NCBI RefSeq assembly: GCF_900155525.1 | Contig: NZ_LT706951.1 | Span: 867,534 to 931,533, forward strand | From: Mailhella massiliensis | Lineage (GTDB): Bacteria > Desulfobacterota > Desulfovibrionia > Desulfovibrionales > Desulfovibrionaceae | Length of the DNA: 64,000 nt | Direction: 5' to 3' | Part shown: positions 25,575-34,235 of the stretch, in pieces | Position numbering within the stretch: the stretch's first letter is position 1 | Layout of the letters: each line of letters begins with the position of its first letter | Notes under the pieces: model-generated | The model's database searches: none | What the model was told of the DNA's origin: nothing | Seen by the model: the letters and a program-made list of their open reading frames with translations, nothing else | Program-made: the position numbers and the translations under genes

Positions 25575-25755
25575 GTATTTTTTTCTCATGCCGCGCCGCC
25601 GAGCCCCTCTTCCCCCCGCCGTGCGGGCGCAGCCCCCTTCTCCCCCAGCGCTCCGCGCGTTCCGGCCGCCTCCGCACCTGAAACGCCTCCCCTTCCGCGC
25701 GGGAGAATCCTTCTTTCCCCGCCTGCGCGGTTCCCTCTCCGCACGGCTCCCCTTC

Positions 25756-25850
25756 CCTCCCCCGGCGCACCCTGCATGCCGCACGCTCTCCCCATTGCGG
25801 GGGTGGGGAAGCACCGGCTGAACATGGTCGCCATGCCCCGCGCCCTCGCG
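25756..25850 (-). repeat. R4 repeat, copy 1
   Basis: About 95 bp are nearly identical to 26121-26214. The shared block includes GGCGCACCCTGCATGCCGC, CCCCATTGCGGGGGTGGGG and AAGCACCGGCTGAACATGG. Both copies lie in the same orientation in a gene-free region. Confidence 0.75.
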
Positions 25851-26120
25851 CCTCCCCATGCAGAAGCCGTGATGCCCCCTGCGCGCAGAAAAAGCCGCCT
25901 TCTCCACAGCTAATGCATGGAAAAGACCGATTTTCTGCTACATATGCGGTGAGACTCCGCCCCATCCATCGCACGCAGAAAACATGCCTTTTCGGACGGA
26001 AACCTTCCCTCTTTCAGGCAGGAGGACTTTCTCCTCTCCATGAGGAAGCACTCTCCGTTCTGCTCCGCGGCAGAAGCAGGGCCCCCCCATACCATGCCGC
26101 ACCTCCGAAGCTCCCTTCCC
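25851..26120. other. Gene-free spacer between the R4 copies
   Basis: No gene, promoter or structured signal is recognised. Confidence 0.4.
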
Positions 26121-26214
26121 CCTCCCCCGGCGCACCCTGCATGCCGCCCCTCTCCCCATTGCGGGGGTGGGGAAGCACCGGCTGAACATGGCCGCCATGC
26201 CCCGCGCCCCTCGC
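26121..26214 (-). repeat. R4 repeat, copy 2
   Basis: This is the second copy of the 95-bp direct repeat, offset by 365 bp. The few differences from copy 1 include CGCACGCTC versus CGCCCCTC. The stretch 26215-26463 holds no gene; TTGCCC (26405) and TATAGT (26426) with a short 15-bp spacer may be the asmA-like promoter. Confidence 0.75.
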
Positions 26215-26463
26215 ACCCACAGAAGCGTTGACCGCCCCCTTCCGGCAGAAGGTCTCCGCAATACGCGGAGCAGAACGCCGGATACGGCAACTTCCGGCCC
26301 TGCTGCATGTCCCCCGCTCGCGAAGCAGGGCCGCCCCTCCTTCTTCAAACTACCCGCACATGTTTCCCGCCTGCGCGGAGCAGAAGCGGCCTTTGCACGG
26401 GGGCTTGCCCATGCCGTAAAATGCGTATAGTGTAGACCAACACCCAGTTCGCCGGATAGCCAG

Positions 26464-28389
26464 ATGCTGCGTAAGATACTTATTGTCCTTGTTCTTCTTG
26501 TCCTCGTCACAGGCGGGGGTCTCATCGGCCTCATCGTCACCAACAGCGACATCATCATCGACAAGTTCAACGCCTATGTGGAAACGAGCACCGGCGCCCC
26601 CCTTGTTTCCGAAACGCCGCCCACGCTCACGCTGTTCCCCAACCGCGGGCTGGAACTCGGCGCAAGCTCCTGGAAAAGCCCCGACGGTTCGCTCAGCTTC
26701 AGCTTCAGCCGCGCGTCGGTCATGATTTCCTCCCACGCGCTGTTCACCGGCAAGTTCAGCATCAAGCACTTTTCCGTGGACGACCTCGACGTCACCATGA
26801 AGCTGAAAAAGCCGGTGCGCGAATACATGGAAGGCATTCCCGCGGGCGTGGAACACCGGCGCGACTTCGACGAACTCATCCAGACCATCCTGCACGCCCT
26901 GCGCATCGCGCCGGACAACATCCGCATCAATCAGGGCCGGATATGCTTCATCCAGCCCGACGGTTCCTCGTTCACCATCGCGCCGCTCAGCCTCAACGCA
27001 AGCAACGTGCATCCGGGCACGCCCACCAACTTCAACCTTCAGACGAACATCGACGGCACCTCTCCCGCCTTCCATGCGGGGGTGGAGCTGCAGTGCTCGG
27101 CCCTGCTCAACAAGGAAAAGGCCTCCTTCTCCATAGAAAAGGCCATGCTCACTCCGGGCATGGGGGTGTCGTTCCGCGAGTATCTCTCCCTTTCCGGCAA
27201 GCTGGAATACGGGTTCGACAGCGACGCGCTCACCCTTTCGCAGCTGCATTTCCAGGGGCCGGATCTTTCGGCCACGGCCTCGGGCAGCATCGCCTCTCTG
27301 GCGCGCATGTACAGCGACCCCGTGCAGGGCGACGCCACGCTCAAGGTGGATGTGGAAGGCGACCCCCAGCGCATCGGCGAAATTCTGAAGCATCCCCTGC
27401 CGTTTGCGGACCACAGCATTTTCAGCGACTGCGCCCTTGCGGCGGAAATGCGCTGGTCGGAAGGCAGGCTCCGCATGACGAGCATACAGGGCAATGCCGA
27501 CGACCTCACCTTCTCCGGCAGGCTGAGCATCACGCCCGCGCCCTTCGTCATCAGCGGGGAACTTTCCCTCGGCGACCTTGATCTCGACGACTACAAGAGC
27601 GAAAACCACGGCAGCACGCCCAAAAAGCTGGAAAGCCGCGACTTCACCCGCTGGCCCCGCGTGAATCTCCAGCTTTCGGCCGAACATGTGCGCTGGAACC
27701 GCGTGCATCTGGAAAACGTGCACGCGCGCCTCGCCGGGCAGAACGGTTCGTACGAATTCAACCCCCTGTCGGGCATTCTGGCGGGCAGCCCGGTCACGGC
27801 TTCCATGAAAACGGTCATGCTGCCGAGCACGCCCCTTTCCTCCCGCCTGTCCATCAATTTCAGCGTGCCGCAGGCCAACCTTGAAGACATTGCCCTGAGC
27901 CTTGCGGAAAAGCCCCTGCTCAAGGGCAACGGGGCCATCAACGCATCGCTCACCTTCACCACGTCGCGGGGCCTGCCCTCCCTGAGCGGCAAGGGCAGCA
28001 TCACCTCCTCGCAGGTGGAAACGGCCTTCAGCATTCTGCCTGCGGATATTCCGCTGGCGTCGAGCATTCTTTCCACCAACCGCTTCGACAGGTTCTTCCT
28101 TTCCTTCGTTTCCAAGGACGGCATCTTCTCCGTCGACAGGCTTACGCTGGATGCGGCCAGGCTTTCCCTTTCCGGTTCCGGCACGGTGGATCTCGTGCAG
28201 AAAACGGTAAAGGCGGAAGGCTCCGTGCAGGTGGCGGGCACCTCCGCCCTGCCCGTGCGGCTGGAAGGCGACCTGCGCGATCCGAAATACTCGCTGGAAG
28301 GCGGGGAACAGAACCGCACCCTTTCCCCCCGGGCCATAGAGCTCGACCTCAGCTTCTCCAGACAGGTGCGGGACATTCTGGGCCGGTAA
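26464..28389 (+). CDS. AsmA-family protein
   Basis: This 641-residue protein has one N-terminal membrane helix (ILIVLVLLVLVTGGGLIGLIV, shown by the hydrophobic run at residues 5-25) and a long periplasmic region of repeated beta-strands. It has AsmA-type N-terminal features (TLTLFPNRGLELG) and a C-terminal segment (GSGTVDLVQKTVKAEGSVQV) typical of AsmA/TamB-like lipid-transfer proteins. Such proteins form bridges or chaperones affecting phospholipid delivery to the outer membrane. The length is close to E. coli AsmA. It is first in a group of four genes on this strand, but the next gene has its own promoter-like sequence. Confidence 0.82.
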   Translation: MLRKILIVLVLLVLVTGGGLIGLIVTNSDIIIDKFNAYVETSTGAPLVSETPPTLTLFPNRGLELGASSWKSPDGSLSFSFSRASVMISSHALFTGKFSIKHFSVDDLDVTMKLKKPVREYMEGIPAGVEHRRDFDELIQTILHALRIAPDNIRINQGRICFIQPDGSSFTIAPLSLNASNVHPGTPTNFNLQTNIDGTSPAFHAGVELQCSALLNKEKASFSIEKAMLTPGMGVSFREYLSLSGKLEYGFDSDALTLSQLHFQGPDLSATASGSIASLARMYSDPVQGDATLKVDVEGDPQRIGEILKHPLPFADHSIFSDCALAAEMRWSEGRLRMTSIQGNADDLTFSGRLSITPAPFVISGELSLGDLDLDDYKSENHGSTPKKLESRDFTRWPRVNLQLSAEHVRWNRVHLENVHARLAGQNGSYEFNPLSGILAGSPVTASMKTVMLPSTPLSSRLSINFSVPQANLEDIALSLAEKPLLKGNGAINASLTFTTSRGLPSLSGKGSITSSQVETAFSILPADIPLASSILSTNRFDRFFLSFVSKDGIFSVDRLTLDAARLSLSGSGTVDLVQKTVKAEGSVQVAGTSALPVRLEGDLRDPKYSLEGGEQNRTLSPRAIELDLSFSRQVRDILGR

Positions 28390-28432
28390 ACGCCGAAAAC
28401 ACGGCACCGCGCGGAAAAGGCGCATTTTTCCT

Positions 28433-28461
28433 TTGACACGAAGCCCGGAACGGGCAACATT
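28433..28461 (+). promoter_or_regulatory. Candidate promoter upstream of the small membrane protein
   Basis: A consensus TTGACA (28433-28438) is followed after 17 bp by AACATT (28456-28461). The -10 box is weak. Confidence 0.4.
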
Positions 28462-28547
28462 CTGCGCGGAGCTTCCGCAGGAAGCCTGCACGAACAACCA
28501 CGCCGCGGCGTTGCCCGCCCCGCGTGGGCAAACGCTCGGGAGAACAC

Positions 28548-28973
28548 ATGGCACTGGCAAAAAAAGGCGCGGGCAGGCGCGCGGCGGAGCTGTTCGCCGC
28601 CGCAGGGCCGAAAAAGGACGGCAGGAGCAACCTCATCCTCCGCGTGATGCGCGGGGAATACTCCCTCACGATCACGTTCTGGATATGCTGCATTTCCATT
28701 CCTCTGGTGGCGCATCTCATCTTCAGCCGCCTTGTCTTCCCGCTGCTCGATCCGCACACCTGGTACGGTTCCTCCATCTTCTTCCTGTGGGCGGCGCTTT
28801 CGCTCCTCTACGGGGCGGTGGCCTGCCTCGGCCTGTGGCGCAGCCGCGCAAACTTCACGGGGAAAAAGGCGTGGGCCGACCTTGCCGGTCTTTTCGCCGC
28901 AGCGGGCGCGGTTTCGGCCGTTGCCTACGCCGCCATGATTCTCGCCTCGTGGCACATGATGCTCAATCTGTAG
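28548..28973 (+). CDS. Hypothetical three-helix membrane protein
   Basis: This 141-residue protein is not recognised. After a basic, Ala/Lys-rich N-terminus (to about residue 35) there are three hydrophobic segments: ITFWICCISIPLVAHLIF, SIFFLWAALSLLYGAVACLG and the Ala-rich LAGLFAAAGAVSAVAYAAMI. CGGGAG precedes the ATG at 28548; an upstream in-frame start lacks a ribosome site. It lies ten bases before the ybaK-like gene and is likely co-transcribed with it. Confidence 0.7.
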   Translation: MALAKKGAGRRAAELFAAAGPKKDGRSNLILRVMRGEYSLTITFWICCISIPLVAHLIFSRLVFPLLDPHTWYGSSIFFLWAALSLLYGAVACLGLWRSRANFTGKKAWADLAGLFAAAGAVSAVAYAAMILASWHMMLNL

Positions 28974-28983
28974 GGGGAAGGCC

Positions 28984-29457
28984 ATGTCTCTGGAACGCGC
29001 GAAACGGCATCTTGCCGCCTGGGGCAGGGAAAACGACGTGTGCGTGCACGAACATTCGAGCGCCACGGTGGAACTTGCGGCCGAGGCGCTGGGCACCGAA
29101 GCGTGCCGCATCGCCAAAACCCTCTCCTTCCTGAACGGCGAACGCACCATTCTGCTGGTGGCCGCCGGCGACGCCCGGGTGGACAGTTCCGCCTTCAAAA
29201 AGCGCTTCGGCGTGAAGAAGGTGAAGATGGTTCCCGCCGAAGAGGTGGAGGAACGCACCGGCCATGCCGTGGGCGGGGTGTGCCCCTTCGGCGTGCCGGA
29301 AGGGGTGGACGTGTATCTCGACGAGTCGCTGCGCCGCTTTTCCACCGTGTTTCCGGCCTGCGGCAGTTCCACAAGCAGCATAGAACTCACGCCCGGGGAG
29401 CTTGAGGAATATTCCGGCGCGCTCGCGTGGGTGGACGTGTGCAGGGACTGGCGCTGA
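28984..29457 (+). CDS. YbaK/EbsC-family aminoacyl-tRNA deacylase
   Basis: This 157-residue single-domain editing protein removes wrong amino acids from tRNA, for example Cys or Ala from tRNA-Pro. The catalytic-site lysine is in ACRIAKTLSF. The family's GxxxPFG pattern appears as GGVCPFGVP, and the C-terminal CGSSTSSIEL matches the conserved nucleotide-facing loop. GGGGAAGGCC precedes the ATG. Assignment to YbaK, ProX or YeaK subgroups is not possible by eye. Confidence 0.85.
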   Translation: MSLERAKRHLAAWGRENDVCVHEHSSATVELAAEALGTEACRIAKTLSFLNGERTILLVAAGDARVDSSAFKKRFGVKKVKMVPAEEVEERTGHAVGGVCPFGVPEGVDVYLDESLRRFSTVFPACGSSTSSIELTPGELEEYSGALAWVDVCRDWR

Positions 29458-29478
29458 ATTTTTTTTGGGGAACGGCTC

Positions 29479-29506
29479 TTGACAAAGTGGGTGAAGAGGT
29501 CATAGT
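29479..29506 (+). promoter_or_regulatory. Promoter of the secreted protein/secD unit
   Basis: Consensus TTGACA (29479-29484), a 16-bp spacer and CATAGT (29501-29506). It follows the ybaK-like stop and lies 21 bp before the next ATG. Confidence 0.6.
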
Positions 29507-29527
29507 CAAGCTGTCGAAAGGCAAAAC

Positions 29528-29944
29528 ATGATGAACAGCGCAACCGTCAGAGTCTCTCTCGCCATCAGGATTCTGCTCCTGATGGTCTGTTGCGCCCTTC
29601 TCATGCCCGCCCACGCTCCGGCCGGGGAAAAGAACCACGAGCTGGAAAGCTTCCGGGTCGCCTCGCTCACGCTGGCCATAAGCGGCATCAGCAATCCCGT
29701 TTCCCAGCTGAAGACCTTCTCCGATACGGAAGGCACATCGCTCCGTTCTCCCGGCAAACGCCAGCAGAACACCTTCTCCGATCCCGACGACGCCGATTCT
29801 CCGGCCGTCCTGCCTTCGGTGCCTCCGCTGCCCGAATTCTTCCTCTGCGCGGAGGAATGTTTTGCCGCGCGCACCTTCCCGCCCGAGTCTCACGGGCTCA
29901 TTCACTGGTATTCTCTCGCCCCTCCCGCCTCTCGGAACGTCTGA
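29528..29944 (+). CDS. Hypothetical exported protein preceding secD
   Basis: This 138-residue protein is not recognised. A signal peptide is clear (basic start, then IRILLLMVCCALLM, likely cleavage near AHA-PAG at about residue 32). The mature part is polar and Pro/Ser-rich, with LPPVPPLPEFF-like proline stretches and two cysteines (CAEEC). AAAGG lies five bases before the first of two tandem ATGs. It shares a promoter with secD, 77 bp downstream, so it may be exported by or linked to that translocase subunit. Confidence 0.65.
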   Translation: MMNSATVRVSLAIRILLLMVCCALLMPAHAPAGEKNHELESFRVASLTLAISGISNPVSQLKTFSDTEGTSLRSPGKRQQNTFSDPDDADSPAVLPSVPPLPEFFLCAEECFAARTFPPESHGLIHWYSLAPPASRNV

Positions 29945-30021
29945 TCTCCGGTTTCCGTACCTGCGCCGCCCCCCGCGGCGGCAAGGCCTGTTTCCGCACG
30001 TCCGTTCTGTGAGGTTTTCTT

Positions 30022-31638
30022 ATGCGTTCCCTGCGCTGGCGCTGCTGCGTCACGTTGCTGGCGGCTTTTCTCTGCGTCGCCTGCATATCCGTCAATATTC
30101 TTCCTTCGCTTCCCGAAAAGGCGGCATGGCTGCCCTCGCCCATTCATCTCGGACTCGACCTTCGGGGAGGCATTCATCTCACGCTCGGTGCAGATGTCGA
30201 TCAGGCCGTTTCCCAATCTTTGTCCCTTCTGGGGCAGGATATCCGTTCCAGCGCTAACGATGCGGGAATAAGGACCCGCCTCCTCCGTCATGCCGACGGT
30301 CGAACGCTGGAATTCGTGCCGCTCAAACACGAGGGAATCGAACAACTCTCCAACCTGCTGCGCGACCGATTCGGACAGATGGCGGTCGGTTCCGTCATCT
30401 CGTCCGGATCCGGGGAAAAAATCCTCGTCAGTTTCCGCCCCGAATGGGAAAAACAGCTCCGCGAGCGCATCATGGACCAGACCATACGCACGCTTCGCGG
30501 GCGCATCGACGCCTTCGGCGTGGCGGAACCCGACATCCGCCTCCAGGGCGACGATCAGATCCAGATACAGCTGCCCGGCGTCACCGACACCTCCCGGGCT
30601 CTTCAGCTCATCGGCCGTACGGCCCAGCTCACCTTCCACCGCGTCCGCCACGACGTCGCCCCGGGCACAGCCATGCCCGCGGGAACGGCGTGGTATCCGC
30701 TGGCCACGGGCACGCTCTCGCGGCACGCCTCCGTCTCCCGGGATCTTTCCAGCGGCGTCATCCTCGACCGCGCTCCCCTGCTCTCCGGTCAGGACATCGT
30801 CGACGCCCGCCCCGCCTTCGATGAACGCAATCAGCCATGCGTTTCCATTCAGTTCAGCGCGCGGGGCGCGGAGCAGTTCGAGCGCATCACCGGCGAACTC
30901 ATCCATCAGCAGTTCGCCATCGTGCTCGACGGCGTGGTGCAGAGCGCACCCGTGATCCAGCAGAAAATAAGCGGCGGCAAGGCCACCATCACCGGTTCCT
31001 TCAGCACCGAAGAGGCGCAGGATCTGGCCGTGGTGCTGCGTTCCGGCTCCCTGCCCGCCAAGGTTTCCGTTCTGGAGGAACGCACCGTGGGTCCTTCCCT
31101 CGGGGCCGATTCCATACGCGCGGGCCTCGTGGCCGGGGCGGTGGGTTCGCTCGGCGTCATGCTGGTGATGCAGCTCACCTACGGGCTTTCCGGGCTTATG
31201 GCCAACGCCATGCTGGTGTTCACCATCAGCCTGCTCTTTGCCGGGCTCGGCCTGTTCGGGGCCACGCTCACGCTGCCGGGCATTGCGGGCGTGGTGCTCA
31301 CCATAGGCATGTCGGTGGATGCCAACGTGCTCATTTTCGAGCGCATCCGCGAGGAGATCGGCCGCGGCCTGTCCATGGCGCGCGCCATAGAGGCGGGCTT
31401 CAGGGAAGCGCGCAGCTCCATTCTCGATTCCAACCTCACCACGCTGCTCACCGCGGCCGTACTCTATCAGTTCGGTACGGGGCCGGTGCGGGGTTTCGCC
31501 GTCACGCTGGCGCTGGGCATACTGGCATCCATGTTCACGGCCATCTTCGTTTCCCAGCTGCTCTTCGATATCTGGATCAGGAAGAACAACGCCGCAAAGT
31601 GCGGCCTTCATCCCCATATTGCCGGGGCTTCCCGATAG
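30022..31638 (+). CDS. secD: Protein translocase subunit SecD, without adjacent SecF
   Basis: This 538-residue SecD-family protein has one N-terminal membrane helix, the P1 motif GLDLRGGIHLTLG (about residue 43), the periplasmic domain with RIDAFGVAEPDI and VLDGVVQSAPVI, and a C-terminal block of five helices including TIGMSVDANVLIFERIREE. The family uses the proton gradient to pull proteins through SecYEG from the periplasmic side. It is of normal length for deltaproteobacteria. SecF, usually encoded directly downstream or fused, is missing: mucR follows after 175 bp. yajC is also absent. It may be a second, specialised SecD or act with a SecF encoded elsewhere. Confidence 0.88.
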   Translation: MRSLRWRCCVTLLAAFLCVACISVNILPSLPEKAAWLPSPIHLGLDLRGGIHLTLGADVDQAVSQSLSLLGQDIRSSANDAGIRTRLLRHADGRTLEFVPLKHEGIEQLSNLLRDRFGQMAVGSVISSGSGEKILVSFRPEWEKQLRERIMDQTIRTLRGRIDAFGVAEPDIRLQGDDQIQIQLPGVTDTSRALQLIGRTAQLTFHRVRHDVAPGTAMPAGTAWYPLATGTLSRHASVSRDLSSGVILDRAPLLSGQDIVDARPAFDERNQPCVSIQFSARGAEQFERITGELIHQQFAIVLDGVVQSAPVIQQKISGGKATITGSFSTEEAQDLAVVLRSGSLPAKVSVLEERTVGPSLGADSIRAGLVAGAVGSLGVMLVMQLTYGLSGLMANAMLVFTISLLFAGLGLFGATLTLPGIAGVVLTIGMSVDANVLIFERIREEIGRGLSMARAIEAGFREARSSILDSNLTTLLTAAVLYQFGTGPVRGFAVTLALGILASMFTAIFVSQLLFDIWIRKNNAAKCGLHPHIAGASR

Positions 31639-31647
31639 GCCCCGCAA

Positions 31648-31672
31648 CCGTGCCTTTCGGGAAAAGGCACGG
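31648..31672. terminator. Hairpin after secD
   Basis: A perfect 10-bp stem (CCGTGCCTTT/AAAGGCACGG) lies ten bases after the secD stop. No U-run follows, so termination may be partial. Confidence 0.5.
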
Positions 31673-31813
31673 AGTTACGGACAAAGGGCGGCCCGGGATT
31701 CTCTCCACCGGGTCGCCCGCACCAAAAGCCGCAGAACCCGCCCCGCCCGCAGGACGGTTCAACCATACAAAAACGCCGGCGGCGCACGCCGCTCACCCCC
31801 CGGAGGATGTCTT

Positions 31814-32215
31814 ATGGATGATTACCTGAAGCAGGCAATCGAACTCGTCAAAGCCCAGTCTTCCGTGCGCGTCATGCAGGAAGAGGAAATCGTTGCCATG
31901 ATCCGCGCCCTGTCCGCAAGCCTGAAAAGCCTGAGCGAAGGCCAGAGCGCGGAAAACGAAGAAGACGCCGCCCCCGCGCCCGCCCGTTCCATCAGGGAAA
32001 AAAGCATCACCTGCCTGGAATGCGGCAAGTCCTTCAAGCTCATCACCAAGAAGCACCTCGCCCAGCACGGCCTCGACGCCGATTCCTACCGCAGAAAGTG
32101 GGGCATCAAGAGCGGCGTGCCGCTGGTGTGCAAGAGCATTCAGCGCGTGCGCCGCAAGAAGATGAAGGACATGAAGCTCTGGGAAAAGCGCCACGCGCCC
32201 CAGGCCGAAGCGTAA
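31814..32215 (+). CDS. MucR/Ros-family zinc-finger regulator
   Basis: This 133-residue transcription factor has an acidic N-terminal helical half (oligomerisation region) and a C-terminal Ros-type C2H2 finger, CLECGKSFKLITKKHLAQHG. The finger is followed by the family segment SYRRKWGIKSGVPLV. These proteins act as global, H-NS-like silencers that bind AT-rich DNA. That is relevant because two AT-rich islands are in this window, though a link is inference. CGGAGG is eight bases upstream of the ATG. A strong terminator ends the gene. Confidence 0.88.
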   Translation: MDDYLKQAIELVKAQSSVRVMQEEEIVAMIRALSASLKSLSEGQSAENEEDAAPAPARSIREKSITCLECGKSFKLITKKHLAQHGLDADSYRRKWGIKSGVPLVCKSIQRVRRKKMKDMKLWEKRHAPQAEA

Positions 32216-32249
32216 ATTTCCATGCGGGGGAACCCGCCTCCCGCGTGTT

Positions 32250-32295
32250 CGCCGGTGCGCCGTCCCCGGAAGGGGCGGTCCCGGCGTATTTTTTT
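32250..32295 (+). terminator. Two-tier intrinsic terminator of mucR
   Basis: An outer stem (CGCCGG/CCGGCG) encloses an inner stem (CCGTCCCC/GGGGCGG, loop GGAA), and a run of seven T residues follows after TA. Confidence 0.8.
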
Positions 32296-32782
32296 GCCCG
32301 GCGCGGGGCAGCGGCGGCATAAGGCCCGCGGTCCGGCCTTCGCCCGGCGCACCTTCCGGCAATCCCCGGCGGAACCAGGCAGAGGGCTGCATGAAGCGCC
32401 CTTTCCGCCCCGGTTTCCCCGGCCATCTCAAACGCCGTCCTCCCTGCGCTTTTTTCCGGCGCAGTCCGGCCCTTGGCGGCAGAAGCGCGCCCTCTTTTCC
32501 GCAGCGGCATGGGGAACATGCGCCCGGCTCCCGCGGGGCCGCCGGGCACGGCAAGAAGCGGCTGCGGCGCGAAAAAGCCGGACGGAACCTTCCGTACAGC
32601 CGGCACGTTCCCTCCGCCCCGGCGCGGCGGAATACGGCATCGCCTTCTTCCGGCGCGGCGGTTCCGGCCATGGAGGAAAAACGGCCCGCCTGCGGCAGGA
32701 CGCACGGCATTTCCCCGAAAATTGACAAAACCTGTCCCTGCCTTTTACAAGAAAAGAGAGAACCGAAAGCAAGGAAGGCGTC
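32296..32782 (+). promoter_or_regulatory. Gene-free spacer with the nfeD/SPFH promoter
   Basis: No gene is seen. Near the end, TTGACA (32722-32727) is followed after 18 bp by TACAAG (32746-32751), 32 bp before the NfeD ATG. Confidence 0.45.
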
Positions 32783-33205
32783 ATGTCCCCTCTTTTCTGG
32801 GCTTCCGCAGCCGTTGTTTTTCTGATCATCGAACTTGCCACGGGCACGCTGTTCTGCCTTGCCCTCGCGCTTTCGGCCGCGGTCACGGCCCTTGCCGCGC
32901 CGGTCGTTCCGGGCGCCCTGTGGCAGACGGTCCTTCTTGCCGCCGTCTCCACCGCATCGTGCCTTGCGCTCGCCCTGCGGAACAGGCGCCGCAAGGCCGC
33001 CGCCATTAAAGACAACAGCCTGGACGTAGGGCGCAGCGTGTCCGTGGAGGCATGGGAAAACGGCCGCGCCCGGGTGAAATACCGGGGAACCCTGTGGGAC
33101 GCGGTGCTGAAGGACGGCCACGAAGCGCTTCCCGGCCGTTTCCGCATTGCGGGGTTCGATTCCACCACACTCATTCTTGAACCCGAATCTGGGGAGAACT
33201 CATGA
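32783..33205 (+). CDS. NfeD-like membrane protein
   Basis: This 140-residue protein has two or three N-terminal hydrophobic helices (residues 5-60) and a C-terminal OB-fold beta domain (about 75-135) containing GRSVSVEAWENGRARVKYRG. This is the short NfeD type that partners SPFH proteins in membrane microdomains. AAGGAA precedes the ATG. The stop overlaps the start of the SPFH gene (ATGA), so the pair is translated together. Confidence 0.85.
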   Translation: MSPLFWASAAVVFLIIELATGTLFCLALALSAAVTALAAPVVPGALWQTVLLAAVSTASCLALALRNRRRKAAAIKDNSLDVGRSVSVEAWENGRARVKYRGTLWDAVLKDGHEALPGRFRIAGFDSTTLILEPESGENS

Positions 33206-34128
33206 CGGACACCATCTACCTTCCGTACTTCACCATCCTTCTCGGCGTGCTTGCGCTGGTGTTTCTGGCTCTGGCCGTCCGGGTGGTGCCGCAGCAGCAG
33301 GGCTGGATCGTGGAGCGGCTCGGCAAATTCCACAGCGTGCTGGAACCGGGGCTGAACTTCATCATTCCCCTCGTCGACCGGGTGGCCTACAGGCATTCTT
33401 TAAAGGAAATCCCGCTGGATACGGAAGCGCAGGTGTGCATCACCAAGGATAATACCCAGCTTACGGTGGACGGGCTTCTGTATTTTCAGGTAACGGACCC
33501 GAAGCTGGCCAGCTACGGCACGTCCAACTATGTGCAGGCCATTTCCCAGCTTGCCCAGACCTCGCTGCGTTCCGTCATCGGGCAGATGGAACTGGACAAG
33601 ACCTTTGAGGAACGCGAGGAAATCAACAGCCAGGTGGTGCGCGCCATCGACGAGGCGGCCCGCAACTGGGGCGTGAAGGTGCTGCGCTATGAAATCAAGG
33701 ACCTGACGCCCCCGGCGGAAATCCTGCGCGCCATGCAGCAGCAGATTACGGCGGAACGGGAAAAGCGCGCCCTCATCGCCGCTTCCGAAGGCAGAAAGCA
33801 GGAGGCCATCAACCTGGCGGAAGGCCAGCGGGCCGCGCTCATCGCCCAGTCGGAAGGCGAAAAGCAGTCCGCCATCAACCGCGCCGAAGGCGAGGCGCGC
33901 TCCATCGAGGCCGTGGCCGCCGCCCAGGCCGAGGCCATACGCATGGTGGCCGCGGCCCTTGCCGAAGAAGGCGGCATGAGCGCCGTGAACCTTCAGGTGG
34001 CGGAAAAGTATGTGGAAGCCTTCTCCAACGTGGCCAAGCAGGGCAACACCCTCATCGTTCCGGCCGATATGGGGAATATGGCCTCGCTCGTTTCCTCCGC
34101 GCTGAACATCGTCAAGGCGCAGAAATAG
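33202..34128 (+). CDS. SPFH/stomatin-family protein (QmcA-like)
   Basis: This 308-residue protein has an N-terminal membrane anchor (about residues 8-28), a band-7 domain starting VRVVPQQQGWIVERLGKF, and a long Ala/Glu-rich coiled coil (REKRALIAASEGRKQEA and following, about residues 185-255). It is the usual partner of NfeD and oligomerises into cage-like membrane scaffolds. Length and motifs fit the QmcA/stomatin group rather than HflK/HflC. Just beyond its stop an IS200-type element begins. Confidence 0.88.
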   Translation: MTDTIYLPYFTILLGVLALVFLALAVRVVPQQQGWIVERLGKFHSVLEPGLNFIIPLVDRVAYRHSLKEIPLDTEAQVCITKDNTQLTVDGLLYFQVTDPKLASYGTSNYVQAISQLAQTSLRSVIGQMELDKTFEEREEINSQVVRAIDEAARNWGVKVLRYEIKDLTPPAEILRAMQQQITAEREKRALIAASEGRKQEAINLAEGQRAALIAQSEGEKQSAINRAEGEARSIEAVAAAQAEAIRMVAAALAEEGGMSAVNLQVAEKYVEAFSNVAKQGNTLIVPADMGNMASLVSSALNIVKAQK

Positions 34129-34140
34129 GCAGAAGTCAGG

Positions 34141-34168
34141 ACCGCCCCTTCAAGGGGCGGTTTGATTT
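34141..34168 (+). terminator. Hairpin at the SPFH gene/IS boundary
   Basis: An 8-bp stem (ACCGCCCC/GGGGCGGT) with loop TTCAA is followed by TTGATTT. It can serve as the terminator of nfeD-SPFH and as an end hairpin of the IS. Confidence 0.6.
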
Positions 34169-34235
34169 GACCCTATAAGGGTCTGTTACCCGGCTGCCCT
34201 CTTAAGAGGGCTCTGTCTCGACTCTTGCCGAAGAG

